NCBI RefSeq assembly: GCF_003611695.1
Contig: NZ_RAWE01000089.1
Coordinates: 1 to 35,215 of the forward strand
Source of the DNA: Corallococcus carmarthensis
GTDB taxonomy: Bacteria > Myxococcota > Myxococcia > Myxococcales > Myxococcaceae
Length of the DNA stretch: 35,215 nt
Reading direction: 5' to 3'
A program made the translations under genes and the position numbers. The notes under the pieces were generated by a model that worked only from the letters and a program-made list of their open reading frames with translations, was not told where the DNA came from and did not search any database. This document shows positions 26,550 to 35,101 of this stretch, one piece after another (position 1 is the first letter of the stretch; each line of letters opens with the position of its first letter).

Positions 26550-28750
26550 GGAAGCCGGCGGACAGAGCACAGGTGGACGCGGAGCTGCAACGCGTGGTGG
26601 AGCTGCGCCATCCGGAGCCCCACTCCGTGCTGGGCGTCCACCCGGACGGAGACGCGGTGGTGGTGCGCACCTACCGCCCGGAGGCCGTGGCCATCCACGT
26701 CCTGCCGGAGTTCGGGGGCAAGGTGCCCATGGTGCACCGCACCGGCGGCGTCTTCGAGGCGCGCATCAACGGCCGCACGGAGCCCTTCAGCTACCTGCTG
26801 GAGGTGGAGTACCCGGGCAAGCGGACCTTCACGCTGCGCGACCCGTACAGCTTCCTTCCCACCATTGGTGAGATGGACCTGTACTTCGCCGGCGAGGGCC
26901 GCCACGAGCGGCTCTGGGAGCGCATGGGCGCGCACCTCATCCACCACAACGGCGTGAAGGGCACGTCGTTCGCCGTGTGGGCCCCCACCGCCCGGGGCGT
27001 GTCCGTGGTGGGGGACTTCAACGGCTGGGACGGGCGCCTGCACGCCATGCGGCGCATGGGGTCCTCCGGCATCTGGGAGCTGTTCATCCCGGAGGTCGGC
27101 GAGGGCACCCGCTACAAGTTCGAGATCCGCCCCGGCCACGGCGGCGGTCCGCTGCTCAAGGCGGACCCCTTCGCGTTCCGCACGGAGACGCCGCCCGCCA
27201 CCGCGTCGGTGGTGCATGACCTGCAGCGCTACGGCTGGGGCGACGGCGCGTGGCTGGAGGCGCGGGAGAAGCACGTGGACGCGGCCCACCACCCGTGGAG
27301 CGTCTACGAGGTGCACCTGGGCAGTTGGCGCCGCGTGGTGGAGGACGGCGACCGGCCCATGACGTACCGGGAGCTTGCGCCGGAGCTGTCGCGCTACGCG
27401 AAGGAGCTGGGCTTCACGCACGTGGAGCTCCTGCCCGTGGCGGAGCACCCCTACGGCGGCTCCTGGGGCTACCAGGTGGGCGGCTACTACTCGCCCACGT
27501 CGCGCTTCGGCCACCCGGACGACTTCCGCTACCTGGTGGACTACCTGCACCAGGAGGGCATTGGCGTCATCGTGGACTGGGTGCCGGGCCACTTCCCGCG
27601 CGACAGCCACGCGCTGGGCCAGTTCGACGGCACGTCCCTCTACGAGCACTCGGACCCGCGCCAGGGTTCGCAGCCGGACTGGGGCACGCTCGTCTTCAAC
27701 TTCGGGCGCAACGAGGTGCGCAACTTCCTCATCGCCAACGCGCTGTTCTGGCTGGAGGAGTACCACGTCGACGGGCTGCGCGTGGACGCGGTGGCCTCCA
27801 TGCTCTACCTGGACTACAGCCGCAAGCAGGGCGAATGGGTCCCCAACCGCTGGGGCGGCCGCGAGAACGAGGAGGCCATCCAGTTCCTGCGCGAGCTCAA
27901 CGACACCATCCGCCGCAAGCACCCGGGCGTGGTCGTCATCGCGGAGGAGTCCACCGCGTGGCCCAAGGTGAGCCAGCCCGTCAGCGAGGGCGGCCTGGGC
28001 TTCCACTTCAAGTGGAACATGGGCTGGATGCACGACACGCTGTCGTACTTCTCCAAGGACGCTGTCTACCGGCAGTACCACCACAACCAGCTCACCTTCG
28101 GCCTGCTGTACGCGTTCAGCGAGCACTTCATGCTGCCGCTCAGCCACGACGAGGTGGTGCACGGCAAGGGCAGCCTCTACACGCGCATGCCGGGCGACGC
28201 GTGGCAGAAGCGCGCCAACCTGCGCGCGCTGTTCGCGTGGATGTGGGCCCACCCGGGCAAGAAGCTGCTCTTCATGGGCGGCGAGTTCGGCCAGCCGGCG
28301 GAGTGGAACCACGACAAGAGCCTGGACTGGCACCTGCTCCACGACCCGGGCCACAAGGGCATCCAGAAGCTGGTGGGTGACCTGAACCGCATCTACCGCG
28401 ACCTGCCCGCGCTCTACGACTCCGACAGCGAGCCGGTGGGCTTCCAGTGGCTGCAGCCGGACGCGTCCGCGGCGAACGTGCTGGCCTTCGTGCGCCGCTC
28501 GCGCACGCCCGGGCGTCACGTGGTGTGCGTGGCCAACATGTCGCCGGTGCCGCGCGAGGATTATCGCGTGGGCTTCCCGCTGCACGGCCGTTATGTGGAG
28601 CTGGTCAACACCGACGCCGGGGAGTACGGCGGCAGCGGCCTGGGCAACCGGGGCCAGGTGCACACGGAGCCCACGGGCTGGGATGGCCAGCCGGCCTCCG
28701 CGACGCTCACGCTGCCCCCGCTGTCGGTGGTGTGGTTCACGCCGGGGTAG
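26546..28750 (+). CDS. glgB: 1,4-alpha-glucan branching enzyme
   Basis: The 734-residue enzyme makes alpha-1,6 branches in the glucan built by GlgE. It has two N-terminal beta-sandwich (CBM48-type) regions (HPEPHSVLGVHPDG; SFAVWAPTARGVSVVGDFNG), then the GH13 barrel: ELLPVAEHPYGGSWGYQ (294-310), nucleophile Asp414 in GLRVDAVASM, Glu467 in VIAEESTAWP and Asp535 in PLSHDEVVHGKGSL. Length and motifs are typical of full-length bacterial GlgB. The GTG at 26546 overlaps the maltokinase stop by 4 bp. It completes the four-gene GlgE pathway, in the order in which substrate flows to polymer except that glgE is first. Confidence 0.97.
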   Translation: MRKPADRAQVDAELQRVVELRHPEPHSVLGVHPDGDAVVVRTYRPEAVAIHVLPEFGGKVPMVHRTGGVFEARINGRTEPFSYLLEVEYPGKRTFTLRDPYSFLPTIGEMDLYFAGEGRHERLWERMGAHLIHHNGVKGTSFAVWAPTARGVSVVGDFNGWDGRLHAMRRMGSSGIWELFIPEVGEGTRYKFEIRPGHGGGPLLKADPFAFRTETPPATASVVHDLQRYGWGDGAWLEAREKHVDAAHHPWSVYEVHLGSWRRVVEDGDRPMTYRELAPELSRYAKELGFTHVELLPVAEHPYGGSWGYQVGGYYSPTSRFGHPDDFRYLVDYLHQEGIGVIVDWVPGHFPRDSHALGQFDGTSLYEHSDPRQGSQPDWGTLVFNFGRNEVRNFLIANALFWLEEYHVDGLRVDAVASMLYLDYSRKQGEWVPNRWGGRENEEAIQFLRELNDTIRRKHPGVVVIAEESTAWPKVSQPVSEGGLGFHFKWNMGWMHDTLSYFSKDAVYRQYHHNQLTFGLLYAFSEHFMLPLSHDEVVHGKGSLYTRMPGDAWQKRANLRALFAWMWAHPGKKLLFMGGEFGQPAEWNHDKSLDWHLLHDPGHKGIQKLVGDLNRIYRDLPALYDSDSEPVGFQWLQPDASAANVLAFVRRSRTPGRHVVCVANMSPVPREDYRVGFPLHGRYVELVNTDAGEYGGSGLGNRGQVHTEPTGWDGQPASATLTLPPLSVVWFTPG

Positions 28751-28781
28751 AAGGCCCCGGCCTCACCGGAAGGACTGAGGC

Positions 28782-29747
<966 letters not shown>

Positions 29748-29769
29748 CGCGGGTCCAACGCGGGACGGG

Positions 29770-29796
29770 CCCTGGCGCGGAGTGACAGCGCCAGGG
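29770..29796. terminator. Hairpin between convergent aldo/keto reductase and PilZ genes
   Basis: CCCTGGCGC (29770-29778) pairs exactly with GCGCCAGGG (29788-29796) over a 9-base loop. It occupies most of the 53-bp gap between the two convergent stops and could end transcription in both directions. No T-run is seen. Confidence 0.6.
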
Positions 29797-29800
29797 GCGC

Positions 29801-30139
29801 CTAGGTTTCATCCGCGACGAGCACGGTCTTCAGCCGCTCCAGGATGGGCTCCGGCACGTCGGCGAAGGACAGGCCCACCTCGAAGCGGGCGACGGCGTCC
29901 TTGGGTAACTTGATGGCCCAGACGATGCGCGCGGTACATTCCACCGAGCTGCCGTCCGGAAGAAACAACTCCAGATCCAGTCGCGAGCCCACGTCCTGGG
30001 GATCGTCGGAGTAGATGCGCGCGCCGCCGAGGCTGACGTCGAGCACCTGCTTCTTTTCGCCCACCTTCATTCGCGCGGGGCGCGAATAGAGGGGCGCGTG
30101 GATGCGGGGGAATGCGCGGCGATCGATATGAGAGGTCAT
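29801..30139 (-). CDS. PilZ-domain protein (predicted c-di-GMP binding)
   Basis: The 112-residue protein is a single PilZ domain. The c-di-GMP motif RxxxR is present as R8-AFP-R12 (DRRAFPR), and DxSxxG as D34-V-S36-LGG39. The strands DLELFLPDGSS and ECTARIVWAIK and the final RFEVGLSFADV are typical. It should bind c-di-GMP and pass the signal to an unknown partner; myxobacteria have many stand-alone PilZ proteins involved in motility and development. The ATG at 30139 lacks a strong ribosome binding site but sits right before the RR motif as in homologues. It may be monocistronic: the next gene upstream on this strand ends 115 bp away. Confidence 0.92.
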   Translation of the reverse strand: MTSHIDRRAFPRIHAPLYSRPARMKVGEKKQVLDVSLGGARIYSDDPQDVGSRLDLELFLPDGSSVECTARIVWAIKLPKDAVARFEVGLSFADVPEPILERLKTVLVADET

Positions 30140-30254
30140 CTGGAGCGTCACGATCTGCCATCCTAGCGTGCCTGTCACGAAACGGCATATCGCCCTCCCA
30201 GGCGAGGAGGCGACCCGTGGGGTCAGCTCGCCTCCTCGTGGGTTCGGGCCAACC

Positions 30255-31043
30255 CTACCCCGCGGTTCCGCCCAGCCCGTCGAGCTCCGGCGCATCCCGC
30301 GCCAGCTCGTCGCAGATGAGCGTCTGGATCCGGAAGGCCAGCCGCGCCTCCTGGACCACCTCCTGGGCCTCGCCCTCCGTCAGCATCACCTCGTCCAACC
30401 GGGCCGTCAGCCGGGTCTGGAAGGCGAGCAGCTCCGCGGCGGACACCGCGTTGTAGAAGGCCGTGCCCCGGCCGTTCTCCAGCTCGAACGCGGTGGCGAT
30501 GAGCTCCGAGCGCTGGGGCGCGGTGAAGAGGTCCTGCACGATGCGCGCGTAGGCATGCGCGATGAGCAGGTGCGGGGCCTCCGCCGCCACCTCGTGGATG
30601 CGCTCGGCGTGCAGCCGCGTCTCCGCGCAGGCAAAGGGCTTCGTGCGCGTGTCGCCGCAGAACCAGTCCAGGTCCGCCACCAGCGCGGACGCCCGACGCA
30701 GCTCCGGCAGCCGCAGCACCCGCGTCAGCGGACCGTCCTTCAGCCCTGGCAGCACGGACTCCAGCGCCTCGTAGACGACGTGCAGCTGGCGCAGGTGGTT
30801 CACGTAGTGGCGTGCCCGCACGAACTGGCCGTAGACACCGCCGTTCCACGAACCGTGGAAGAGCGCCTCCAGGAAGGTGGACTGCTCCGCCTGGCGCCGC
30901 GCCATCCCCGTCCCCTCCTCCAGCCGCAACGACAGCCGCTGGGTGGACGGAAGGCCCGCGGAGGCCGTGGGGGCGGAAGGCAGGCGCCGGTCCCTCGCGG
31001 AGCGCTCGAAGCCGCCCCAGCGGATCGTGCCCCGGACGCTCAC
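30255..31043 (-). CDS. Heme-oxygenase-like protein
   Basis: The 262-residue protein has a helical heme-oxygenase-type core (residues ~55-247): FLEALFHGSWNGG with a possible proximal His63, HLRQLHVVYEALESVL, HLLIAHAYARIVQDL (158-172), GTAFYNAV (193-200). The AHAYARxxxDL part matches heme oxygenase helix E, but the GGQ that usually follows is replaced by FTAPQ. It may therefore cleave heme differently or be one of the heme-oxygenase-like di-iron or redox proteins. The first ~47 residues are Arg/Ser-rich without a recognisable domain. The GTG at 31043 overlaps the stop of the 82-residue gene (GTGA). A role in iron or heme use, or in making a bilin for phytochrome, is possible. Confidence 0.75.
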   Translation of the reverse strand: MSVRGTIRWGGFERSARDRRLPSAPTASAGLPSTQRLSLRLEEGTGMARRQAEQSTFLEALFHGSWNGGVYGQFVRARHYVNHLRQLHVVYEALESVLPGLKDGPLTRVLRLPELRRASALVADLDWFCGDTRTKPFACAETRLHAERIHEVAAEAPHLLIAHAYARIVQDLFTAPQRSELIATAFELENGRGTAFYNAVSAAELLAFQTRLTARLDEVMLTEGEAQEVVQEARLAFRIQTLICDELARDAPELDGLGGTAG

Positions 31044-31288
31044 TGCTTCCACCCGCTGGTGGGCGCCCCATGGGCGGCGGGGGCCGGCTCGGACGCCTCG
31101 GCCTCGTGCGGCACCTCCAACTGCTGGATGGCCTCCACCAGGGTGTGGCCCAGCGCACGCAGGACGTCCTCCTCCAGGCGAAGGGTCACCGGCCCCACCG
31201 CCAGGTGGATGTGCCCACAGCTGCACCGCGTCACTTCGGCGCACGGGCCTCGCGCCAGCACCGCCCTGCAGCATCCCTGACCGAGCAT
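31040..31288 (-). CDS. Small Cys/His protein coupled to the heme-oxygenase-like gene (82 aa)
   Basis: The 82-residue protein has cysteines at 6, 7, 16, 22 and 24, with a C22-S-C24-G-H-I-H motif that could bind a metal or heme, then an amphipathic segment LAVGPVTLRLEEDVLRALG and a Pro/Ala/Glu tail. The ATG at 31288 has GGAGG 5 bases upstream. The frame stays open further upstream through the AT-rich region, but that part is not coding-like. It ends overlapping the heme-oxygenase-like gene, implying linked production. The perfect palindrome at 31301-31329 lies just before its ribosome binding site. I do not recognise a family; a metal-carrying partner is inference. Confidence 0.75.
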   Translation of the reverse strand: MLGQGCCRAVLARGPCAEVTRCSCGHIHLAVGPVTLRLEEDVLRALGHTLVEAIQQLEVPHEAEASEPAPAAHGAPTSGWKQ

Positions 31289-31300
31289 CGCGACCTCCAG

Positions 31301-31329
31301 ATGATTTTGATTATCGAAATCAAAATCAT
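31301..31329. promoter_or_regulatory. Perfect 12-bp inverted repeat, candidate operator (Fur-like?)
   Basis: ATGATTTTGATT (31301-31312) and AATCAAAATCAT (31318-31329) are exact reverse complements around a 5-base centre ATCGA. It begins 12 bases upstream of the ATG at 31288, next to the ribosome binding site. A dimeric repressor bound here would block the transcript. AT-rich palindromes with TGAT..ATCA are typical of Fur-family operators, and a heme-related operon fits, but the match to a Fur box is only partial. Confidence 0.6.
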
Positions 31330-31412
31330 GAAGCCACAACGCCCTTCCGCCGTCAAGCCCGGCCCATGCGGTTCTGATCCGCGGACCACCGGCCAATACC
31401 TTGAATACAGAC

Positions 31413-31486
31413 ATGAAACATCCAAAACAAAGACAATCAATGCAATCAATTACAATCACATCTCCTTGATTTGTTTCATGTTTCAT
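31413..31486. repeat. Inverted ATGAAACAT/ATGTTTCAT pair around three CAATCA repeats
   Basis: ATGAAACAT (31413-31421) and ATGTTTCAT (31478-31486) are reverse complements 56 bases apart; the second overlaps a tandem GTTTCAT repeat (31473-31486). Between them CAATCA occurs at 31434, 31443 and 31453, 9-10 bases apart, about one helical turn. The array may be a set of regulator sites. Confidence 0.45.
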
Positions 31487-31547
31487 CCAGAGGCGCTGGC
31501 TGGTCTTTTGTTCATGTAGGCACGGGCCTTCGCAGGCATGGCGAAAC

Positions 31548-31620
31548 TGGCTGAAGGTTTGTTCAGGTCGATTCGGGGGTGTTTCAACCCTCGGAAAAAT
31601 GGCTGAAGGTTTGTTCAGGT
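31548..31620. repeat. 21-bp direct repeat with internal dyad, candidate operator pair
   Basis: An identical 21-base sequence occurs at 31548-31568 and 31600-31620, 52 bases start to start (about five helical turns). Each copy contains CTGAA-N6-TTCAG, an imperfect-centre palindrome, so each could bind a dimer. The pair lies 112-185 bases upstream of the dehydrogenase-like start at 31733. Confidence 0.65.
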
Positions 31621-31732
31621 TCCGTTCAGTGGATTCTGGTCCGGACATCCCGGAAAGGCGGGGTGAAATCCGGTCGCCTTCCGTTGCGGACTCCGGTTAG
31701 GAAAAGCGGACCATGCGGGCCAGGCCCCGGAG

Positions 31733-32740
31733 GTGACGCAGTGGGCGAGCGGCCTGGGCAGGCCCCACGACATCGTCTTCCACGAGCGCGACGGACAGGT
31801 CTGGGTCTTCCTGTCGGAGAAGGACCGCGTCACGCGCTCGCGCTGGACCGCCGGTGAGACGACGCGCGGCACGGTGGAGACGGTGGTGACAGGCCTGCCG
31901 GACGCGTCCCTGCCGGAGCTGCACGGCGCCTACGGCCACGAGCTGAAGAACCTCGCGGTGGACTCGCGGCACCGCGTGTACGTGGCCATCGCGTCCACCT
32001 GCAACGTGTGCCTGAGCGACACCACCAGCGACCCGCTGCGCGGCGCCATCTACCGGTGGGACTGGAGCGGCGGCTCGCGCGAGCTGTTCGCCCGGGGCCT
32101 GCGCAACGCGGAGGGCCTGGCGTGGGAGCCGGGCACCGACACGCTGTGGGTCGCGGTCAACAACCGCGACAACACGCCCTACCCGTTCGACGACGGCACC
32201 GGTCAGTACGGCAAGGTGATTCCGGAGTACGTGGACAACCACCCGCCGGAGGCCCTCACCTCCGTGCGCCAGGGCGGCCACTACGGCTGGCCCTTCTGCA
32301 ACTCCAACCCGGACACGGCCAGCGGCCTGAAGCACATGCCCCTGGACCGCGACTACGACATGAACCGGGACGGCTCCAAGGCGGACTGCGCCGCGTTGGA
32401 CAAGACGGACCAGGGCATCCAGGCGCACTCGGCGCCGCTGGGCCTGACGTTCTTCGACAACGGGGAGCTCAACCCTGCCTGGAAGCGCGGCGCGCTCGTC
32501 GCGTACCACGGCTCGTGGAACCGCACGGAGCGGACCGGCTACAAGGTCACCGTCTTCCCGTGGGACCTGGCCACCCATCAGCCCACGGGCGAGGTGGACG
32601 TCGTCACCGGCTTCAAGAACCCGGACCTGAGCGTGTGGGGCCGGCCGGTGGACGTGGCCCTGGCCCCGGGCGGCGGCTTCATCGTCAGCGACGACTTCGC
32701 CGGAGCGCTCTACCGCATCGCCGCCACCACCCAGCCGTAG
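31733..32740 (+). CDS. PQQ-dependent sugar (sorbosone) dehydrogenase-like protein, N-terminus possibly truncated
   Basis: The visible 335-residue protein is a beta-propeller of the soluble aldose/sorbosone dehydrogenase family: YVAIASTCNVC (family IGSsCNvC), ARGLRNAEGLAWEPG, GGHYGWPFCNSNPD, SAPLGLTFFDNGE, ALVAYHGSWNRTERTGYKV and a final PGGGFIVSDDFAGALYRI. Such enzymes oxidise sugars with PQQ in the periplasm. No signal peptide is encoded: the frame begins at GTG 31733, and residues just upstream in the same frame (QAPEVTQWASGL) already look like the mature start, but no start codon lies upstream before the TGA at 31604. No ribosome binding site is properly spaced. The 5' end may have been lost, or the true start is unusual. 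Confidence 0.8.
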   Translation: MTQWASGLGRPHDIVFHERDGQVWVFLSEKDRVTRSRWTAGETTRGTVETVVTGLPDASLPELHGAYGHELKNLAVDSRHRVYVAIASTCNVCLSDTTSDPLRGAIYRWDWSGGSRELFARGLRNAEGLAWEPGTDTLWVAVNNRDNTPYPFDDGTGQYGKVIPEYVDNHPPEALTSVRQGGHYGWPFCNSNPDTASGLKHMPLDRDYDMNRDGSKADCAALDKTDQGIQAHSAPLGLTFFDNGELNPAWKRGALVAYHGSWNRTERTGYKVTVFPWDLATHQPTGEVDVVTGFKNPDLSVWGRPVDVALAPGGGFIVSDDFAGALYRIAATTQP

Positions 32741-32773
32741 CCCGGCGGCGGGGGCGCCGCGCGGCGAGCGGCG

Positions 32774-33301
32774 TCAGCGCGCCTCGCCGCGCGCCAGCTT
32801 CTCCACGTAGTCCGCGGGCAGCCCGGCGCTCTTCGCACCGCGCACCAGGGCCTCCACGAAGCGCGGGCTCACCGGCCCGTCCGACGACGCGCGGCGTGGG
32901 TTGGTCACGAACGCGGTGGCCTCCACCTCCTGGCCGTCCACGCGCACGCGCACCGTGCGCTCCACGCACATGCTGGTGACGAAGCCTTCCTTGTGCTGGA
33001 CGATGGGCCAGTCCTTGCCGGGGATCTCAAAGAGCCGGCCGTACACCCGCGCGCCCGGCACGTCCGTCAGGCCCGCCACCCGGCCGCCCCACCAGCGCGA
33101 CGGGAAGTCATAGACGAGGTCCACGTCCAGCGCCTCGGCGAGCCGGCCTTCCGGCAGCTCGAAGAAGCCGTAGCTGTGCTGGTGCTTCCACTCGTCGAAG
33201 GCGGCCCGGTCCAGGATGGTCGAGTACGCGAAGTAGCGCCGGGGCGCGTTCGCGTCCGCCTGCTCGCGCGCCTTCATCACCTGGTCGTAGTGCGAATCCA
33301 T
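32774..33301 (-). CDS. Gamma-glutamylcyclotransferase-like protein
   Basis: The 175-residue protein has the GGCT-fold substrate loop YFAYSTILD (residues 23-31; family YGSxL-type), the segment GARVYGRLFEIPGKDWPIVQHKEG with the likely catalytic Glu105, and the C-terminal SPRFVEALVRGAKSAGLPADYVEKL typical of the family. True members cyclise gamma-glutamyl amines or peptides to 5-oxoproline; the substrate here is unknown. The ATG at 33301 has AGGA upstream. It lies 18 bp after the GbsR/MarR-type gene and is the last gene of a three-gene unit with the prenyl synthase. Confidence 0.88.
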   Translation of the reverse strand: MDSHYDQVMKAREQADANAPRRYFAYSTILDRAAFDEWKHQHSYGFFELPEGRLAEALDVDLVYDFPSRWWGGRVAGLTDVPGARVYGRLFEIPGKDWPIVQHKEGFVTSMCVERTVRVRVDGQEVEATAFVTNPRRASSDGPVSPRFVEALVRGAKSAGLPADYVEKLARGEAR

Positions 33302-33319
33302 GCGTGTGTCCTCGTGTGC

Positions 33320-33916
33320 CTACCGCTCGCCCTTGCGTGAGAGCGCGCCGTCGCGGAACGCGCCCAGCACCCCTCCCACGTCCAGGCGGGACGTCTTGAT
33401 GAACAACCGCAGCGCGCGCTCCACGTGGTCGGCCAGGACGGCCATGCGCTCCAGCCGCCGCAGCTTCTCCTGATGCACGCCGCCGACGCCTTCCGCCAGC
33501 CGGCGCGCCTCGGACAGGTCCGCGCGGATGCGGGTGACGAAGGCCGCCTCGCGCTCCTCCACCACGTGCGTCACCATCCGCACCAGGTCCGTCTCCGCCG
33601 CGTAGCGCCACACCGTGTCCTGCGGCACGCGCACCCGCTGGACGACGCCCCAGTGCTCCAGGTCGCGCAGCAGCATGGACACGCCGCCCTTGGACAGGTC
33701 CAGCTCGCGCTCAATCTCACCGGCGGTCAGCGGCTCACCGCGCAGGTAGAGCAGGCCCCACACCCTGCCCTGGTTGCGCTTGAAGCCCCAGAACTCGATG
33801 ACGTTGCCCACCGCCTCCACCGCGATGGCTTCCCACGGCGCCAGCCGTCCATGCACTGGCGGTGCGAGGCTCTTCTGGCTCCCGGGATCCCCCCCCGTCC
33901 ACAGGTAGCCCTTCAT
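33320..33916 (-). CDS. GbsR/MarR-family transcriptional regulator
   Basis: The 198-residue protein has a winged helix-turn-helix (~45-110): AVGNVIEFWGFKRNQGRVWG, LTAGEIERELDLSKGGVSML with the recognition helix, and LLRDLEHWGVVQRV. The helical C-terminal half probably dimerises. GbsR-type proteins often act as repressors that sense choline or small metabolites; the ligand here is unknown. The ATG at 33916 overlaps the prenyl synthase stop (ATGA), so it is translationally coupled to it and might control its own operon. Confidence 0.88.
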   Translation of the reverse strand: MKGYLWTGGDPGSQKSLAPPVHGRLAPWEAIAVEAVGNVIEFWGFKRNQGRVWGLLYLRGEPLTAGEIERELDLSKGGVSMLLRDLEHWGVVQRVRVPQDTVWRYAAETDLVRMVTHVVEEREAAFVTRIRADLSEARRLAEGVGGVHQEKLRRLERMAVLADHVERALRLFIKTSRLDVGGVLGAFRDGALSRKGER

Positions 33917-34911
33917 GCAGCGCGCCCCTTCACCTGTTGCGCGATGCCTTCCGACAGCCGGTGCGCCCAGCTCATCAACTCCGCGCCCGCGGCGTCGTTG
34001 GCGAAGGGCCCCAGCTTGTCGAGCGCCGCTTCGATTTCGACGTTCATCATCTCCATGGACGCCTCCACAGCGCCGGTGGCCTCGATGGCGGCGCCAATCT
34101 CCCGGGTGCGCTCCGGGGTGATGACGGAGAACGCCCACGCGTCCTTGAGCTTGCGGCGCAGGGACTCGTCCCGCGACACCGCCAGCAGGATGGGCAGCGA
34201 CGGCGTGCGCGAGTGCACGTCCGCGTACCGGGGCTTGCCCACGTCCGTGCCCAGGATGTCGCGGATGTCGTCGGCGATCTGGAACGCCACGCCCAGGTGA
34301 CGGCCGAACGCGTCGAAGCGCGCCACCGCCTCCGGCTGATCCGCCAGCGTCGCGGCCGCCTTGCCGCACCAGCCGAACAGCGAGCCCGTCTTGCCCTCGG
34401 CGATGTAGCGCAGCCGCGTGAGCGGCAGGTTCATGTCGCCGCGCGCCTCCACCTCCGCGATGGCCGCACGGGTCATCTCCGTGACGATGGCCAGGCCGCT
34501 CTGCACCAGGCGGGCGTCCAGCAGGGACAGCTGCGACAGCGCCGTGGACAGGATGAGGTCGCCGCTCATCACCGCGACGATGTTGCCCCAGCGCGCGTTC
34601 ACCGTCGGGCGGCCCCGGCGGAACATGCCCGCGTCCACCACGTCGTCATGCAGCAGGCTGGCCGAGTGGATCATCTCCGCGGCCACACCCACATCCACCA
34701 ACCGGGTGGCCGGCACTCCCACCACGCCCCCGAACAGGCGGACGAGCATGGGGCGCGCCCGCTTGCCCCCGGCACCCAGGCACAGGTGGCGGGCCGCATC
34801 CATCAGCGTGTCGCCCTTCACGTCCGGGCCGACGTCGCCATCCGCGAGCAATTCGGTCAGACGCTGCTCCACCTGCCCCAGAAACTCCGTCAGCTCGTGA
34901 GCGACATCCAT
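33913..34911 (-). CDS. Long-chain polyprenyl diphosphate synthase
   Basis: The 332-residue enzyme condenses isopentenyl diphosphate with an allylic diphosphate. It has GGKRARP (48-54), the first Asp-rich motif DDVVD (89-93) and the second DDIRD (214-218), with the terminal KTGSLFG and TPSLPILLA segments. The residue five before the first motif is Ala85, a small side chain, which favours long products (C40-C50 type) such as quinone side chains rather than farnesyl diphosphate. The ATG at 34911 has AAGGAG 9 bases upstream. It starts a three-gene unit; the 190-bp gap to the divergent gene at 35102 probably holds both promoters. Confidence 0.93.
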   Translation of the reverse strand: MDVAHELTEFLGQVEQRLTELLADGDVGPDVKGDTLMDAARHLCLGAGGKRARPMLVRLFGGVVGVPATRLVDVGVAAEMIHSASLLHDDVVDAGMFRRGRPTVNARWGNIVAVMSGDLILSTALSQLSLLDARLVQSGLAIVTEMTRAAIAEVEARGDMNLPLTRLRYIAEGKTGSLFGWCGKAAATLADQPEAVARFDAFGRHLGVAFQIADDIRDILGTDVGKPRYADVHSRTPSLPILLAVSRDESLRRKLKDAWAFSVITPERTREIGAAIEATGAVEASMEMMNVEIEAALDKLGPFANDAAGAELMSWAHRLSEGIAQQVKGRAA

Positions 34912-35101
34912 GTGCGCGGTCTCCTTCGGGCGTTCATATAGTTCAAGACCGCGTGAACTGCACCTGAATCCCTCCTGCCCACCAAGCGTGCGGACAGCGG
35001 GCTGAAAGCGACGAATAAGGCCGGTTGGTGGACGGCCGGCCATGGCGGACGCTTTGGGGTCCGATTGAGAGGGAATGCGCGGCCATGGGAAACGAATCCC
35101 A

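Larger units (their letters stand above)
31289..31732. other. AT-rich 444-bp intergenic region with several repeats
   Basis: No convincing gene is seen here. The part from ~31300 to 31620 is far richer in A/T than any other stretch in the window, especially 31301-31330 and 31400-31515. It contains the inverted repeat at 31301-31329, the CAATCA triplet, an ATGAAACAT/ATGTTTCAT pair and a 21-bp direct repeat. It separates divergent genes, so it probably holds both promoters. Its composition could also mark acquired DNA. Confidence 0.7.

Noticed and set aside
26474-28663. 729-codon open frame opposite glgB
   Set aside because: Composition is typical of an antisense shadow in GC-rich DNA; glgB is complete on the other strand.
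31040-31648. N-terminal extension of the small Cys protein through the AT-rich region to 31648
   Set aside because: The frame is open but the ATG at 31288 has a clear ribosome binding site, and the extension has non-coding-like composition and covers the palindrome and repeats.
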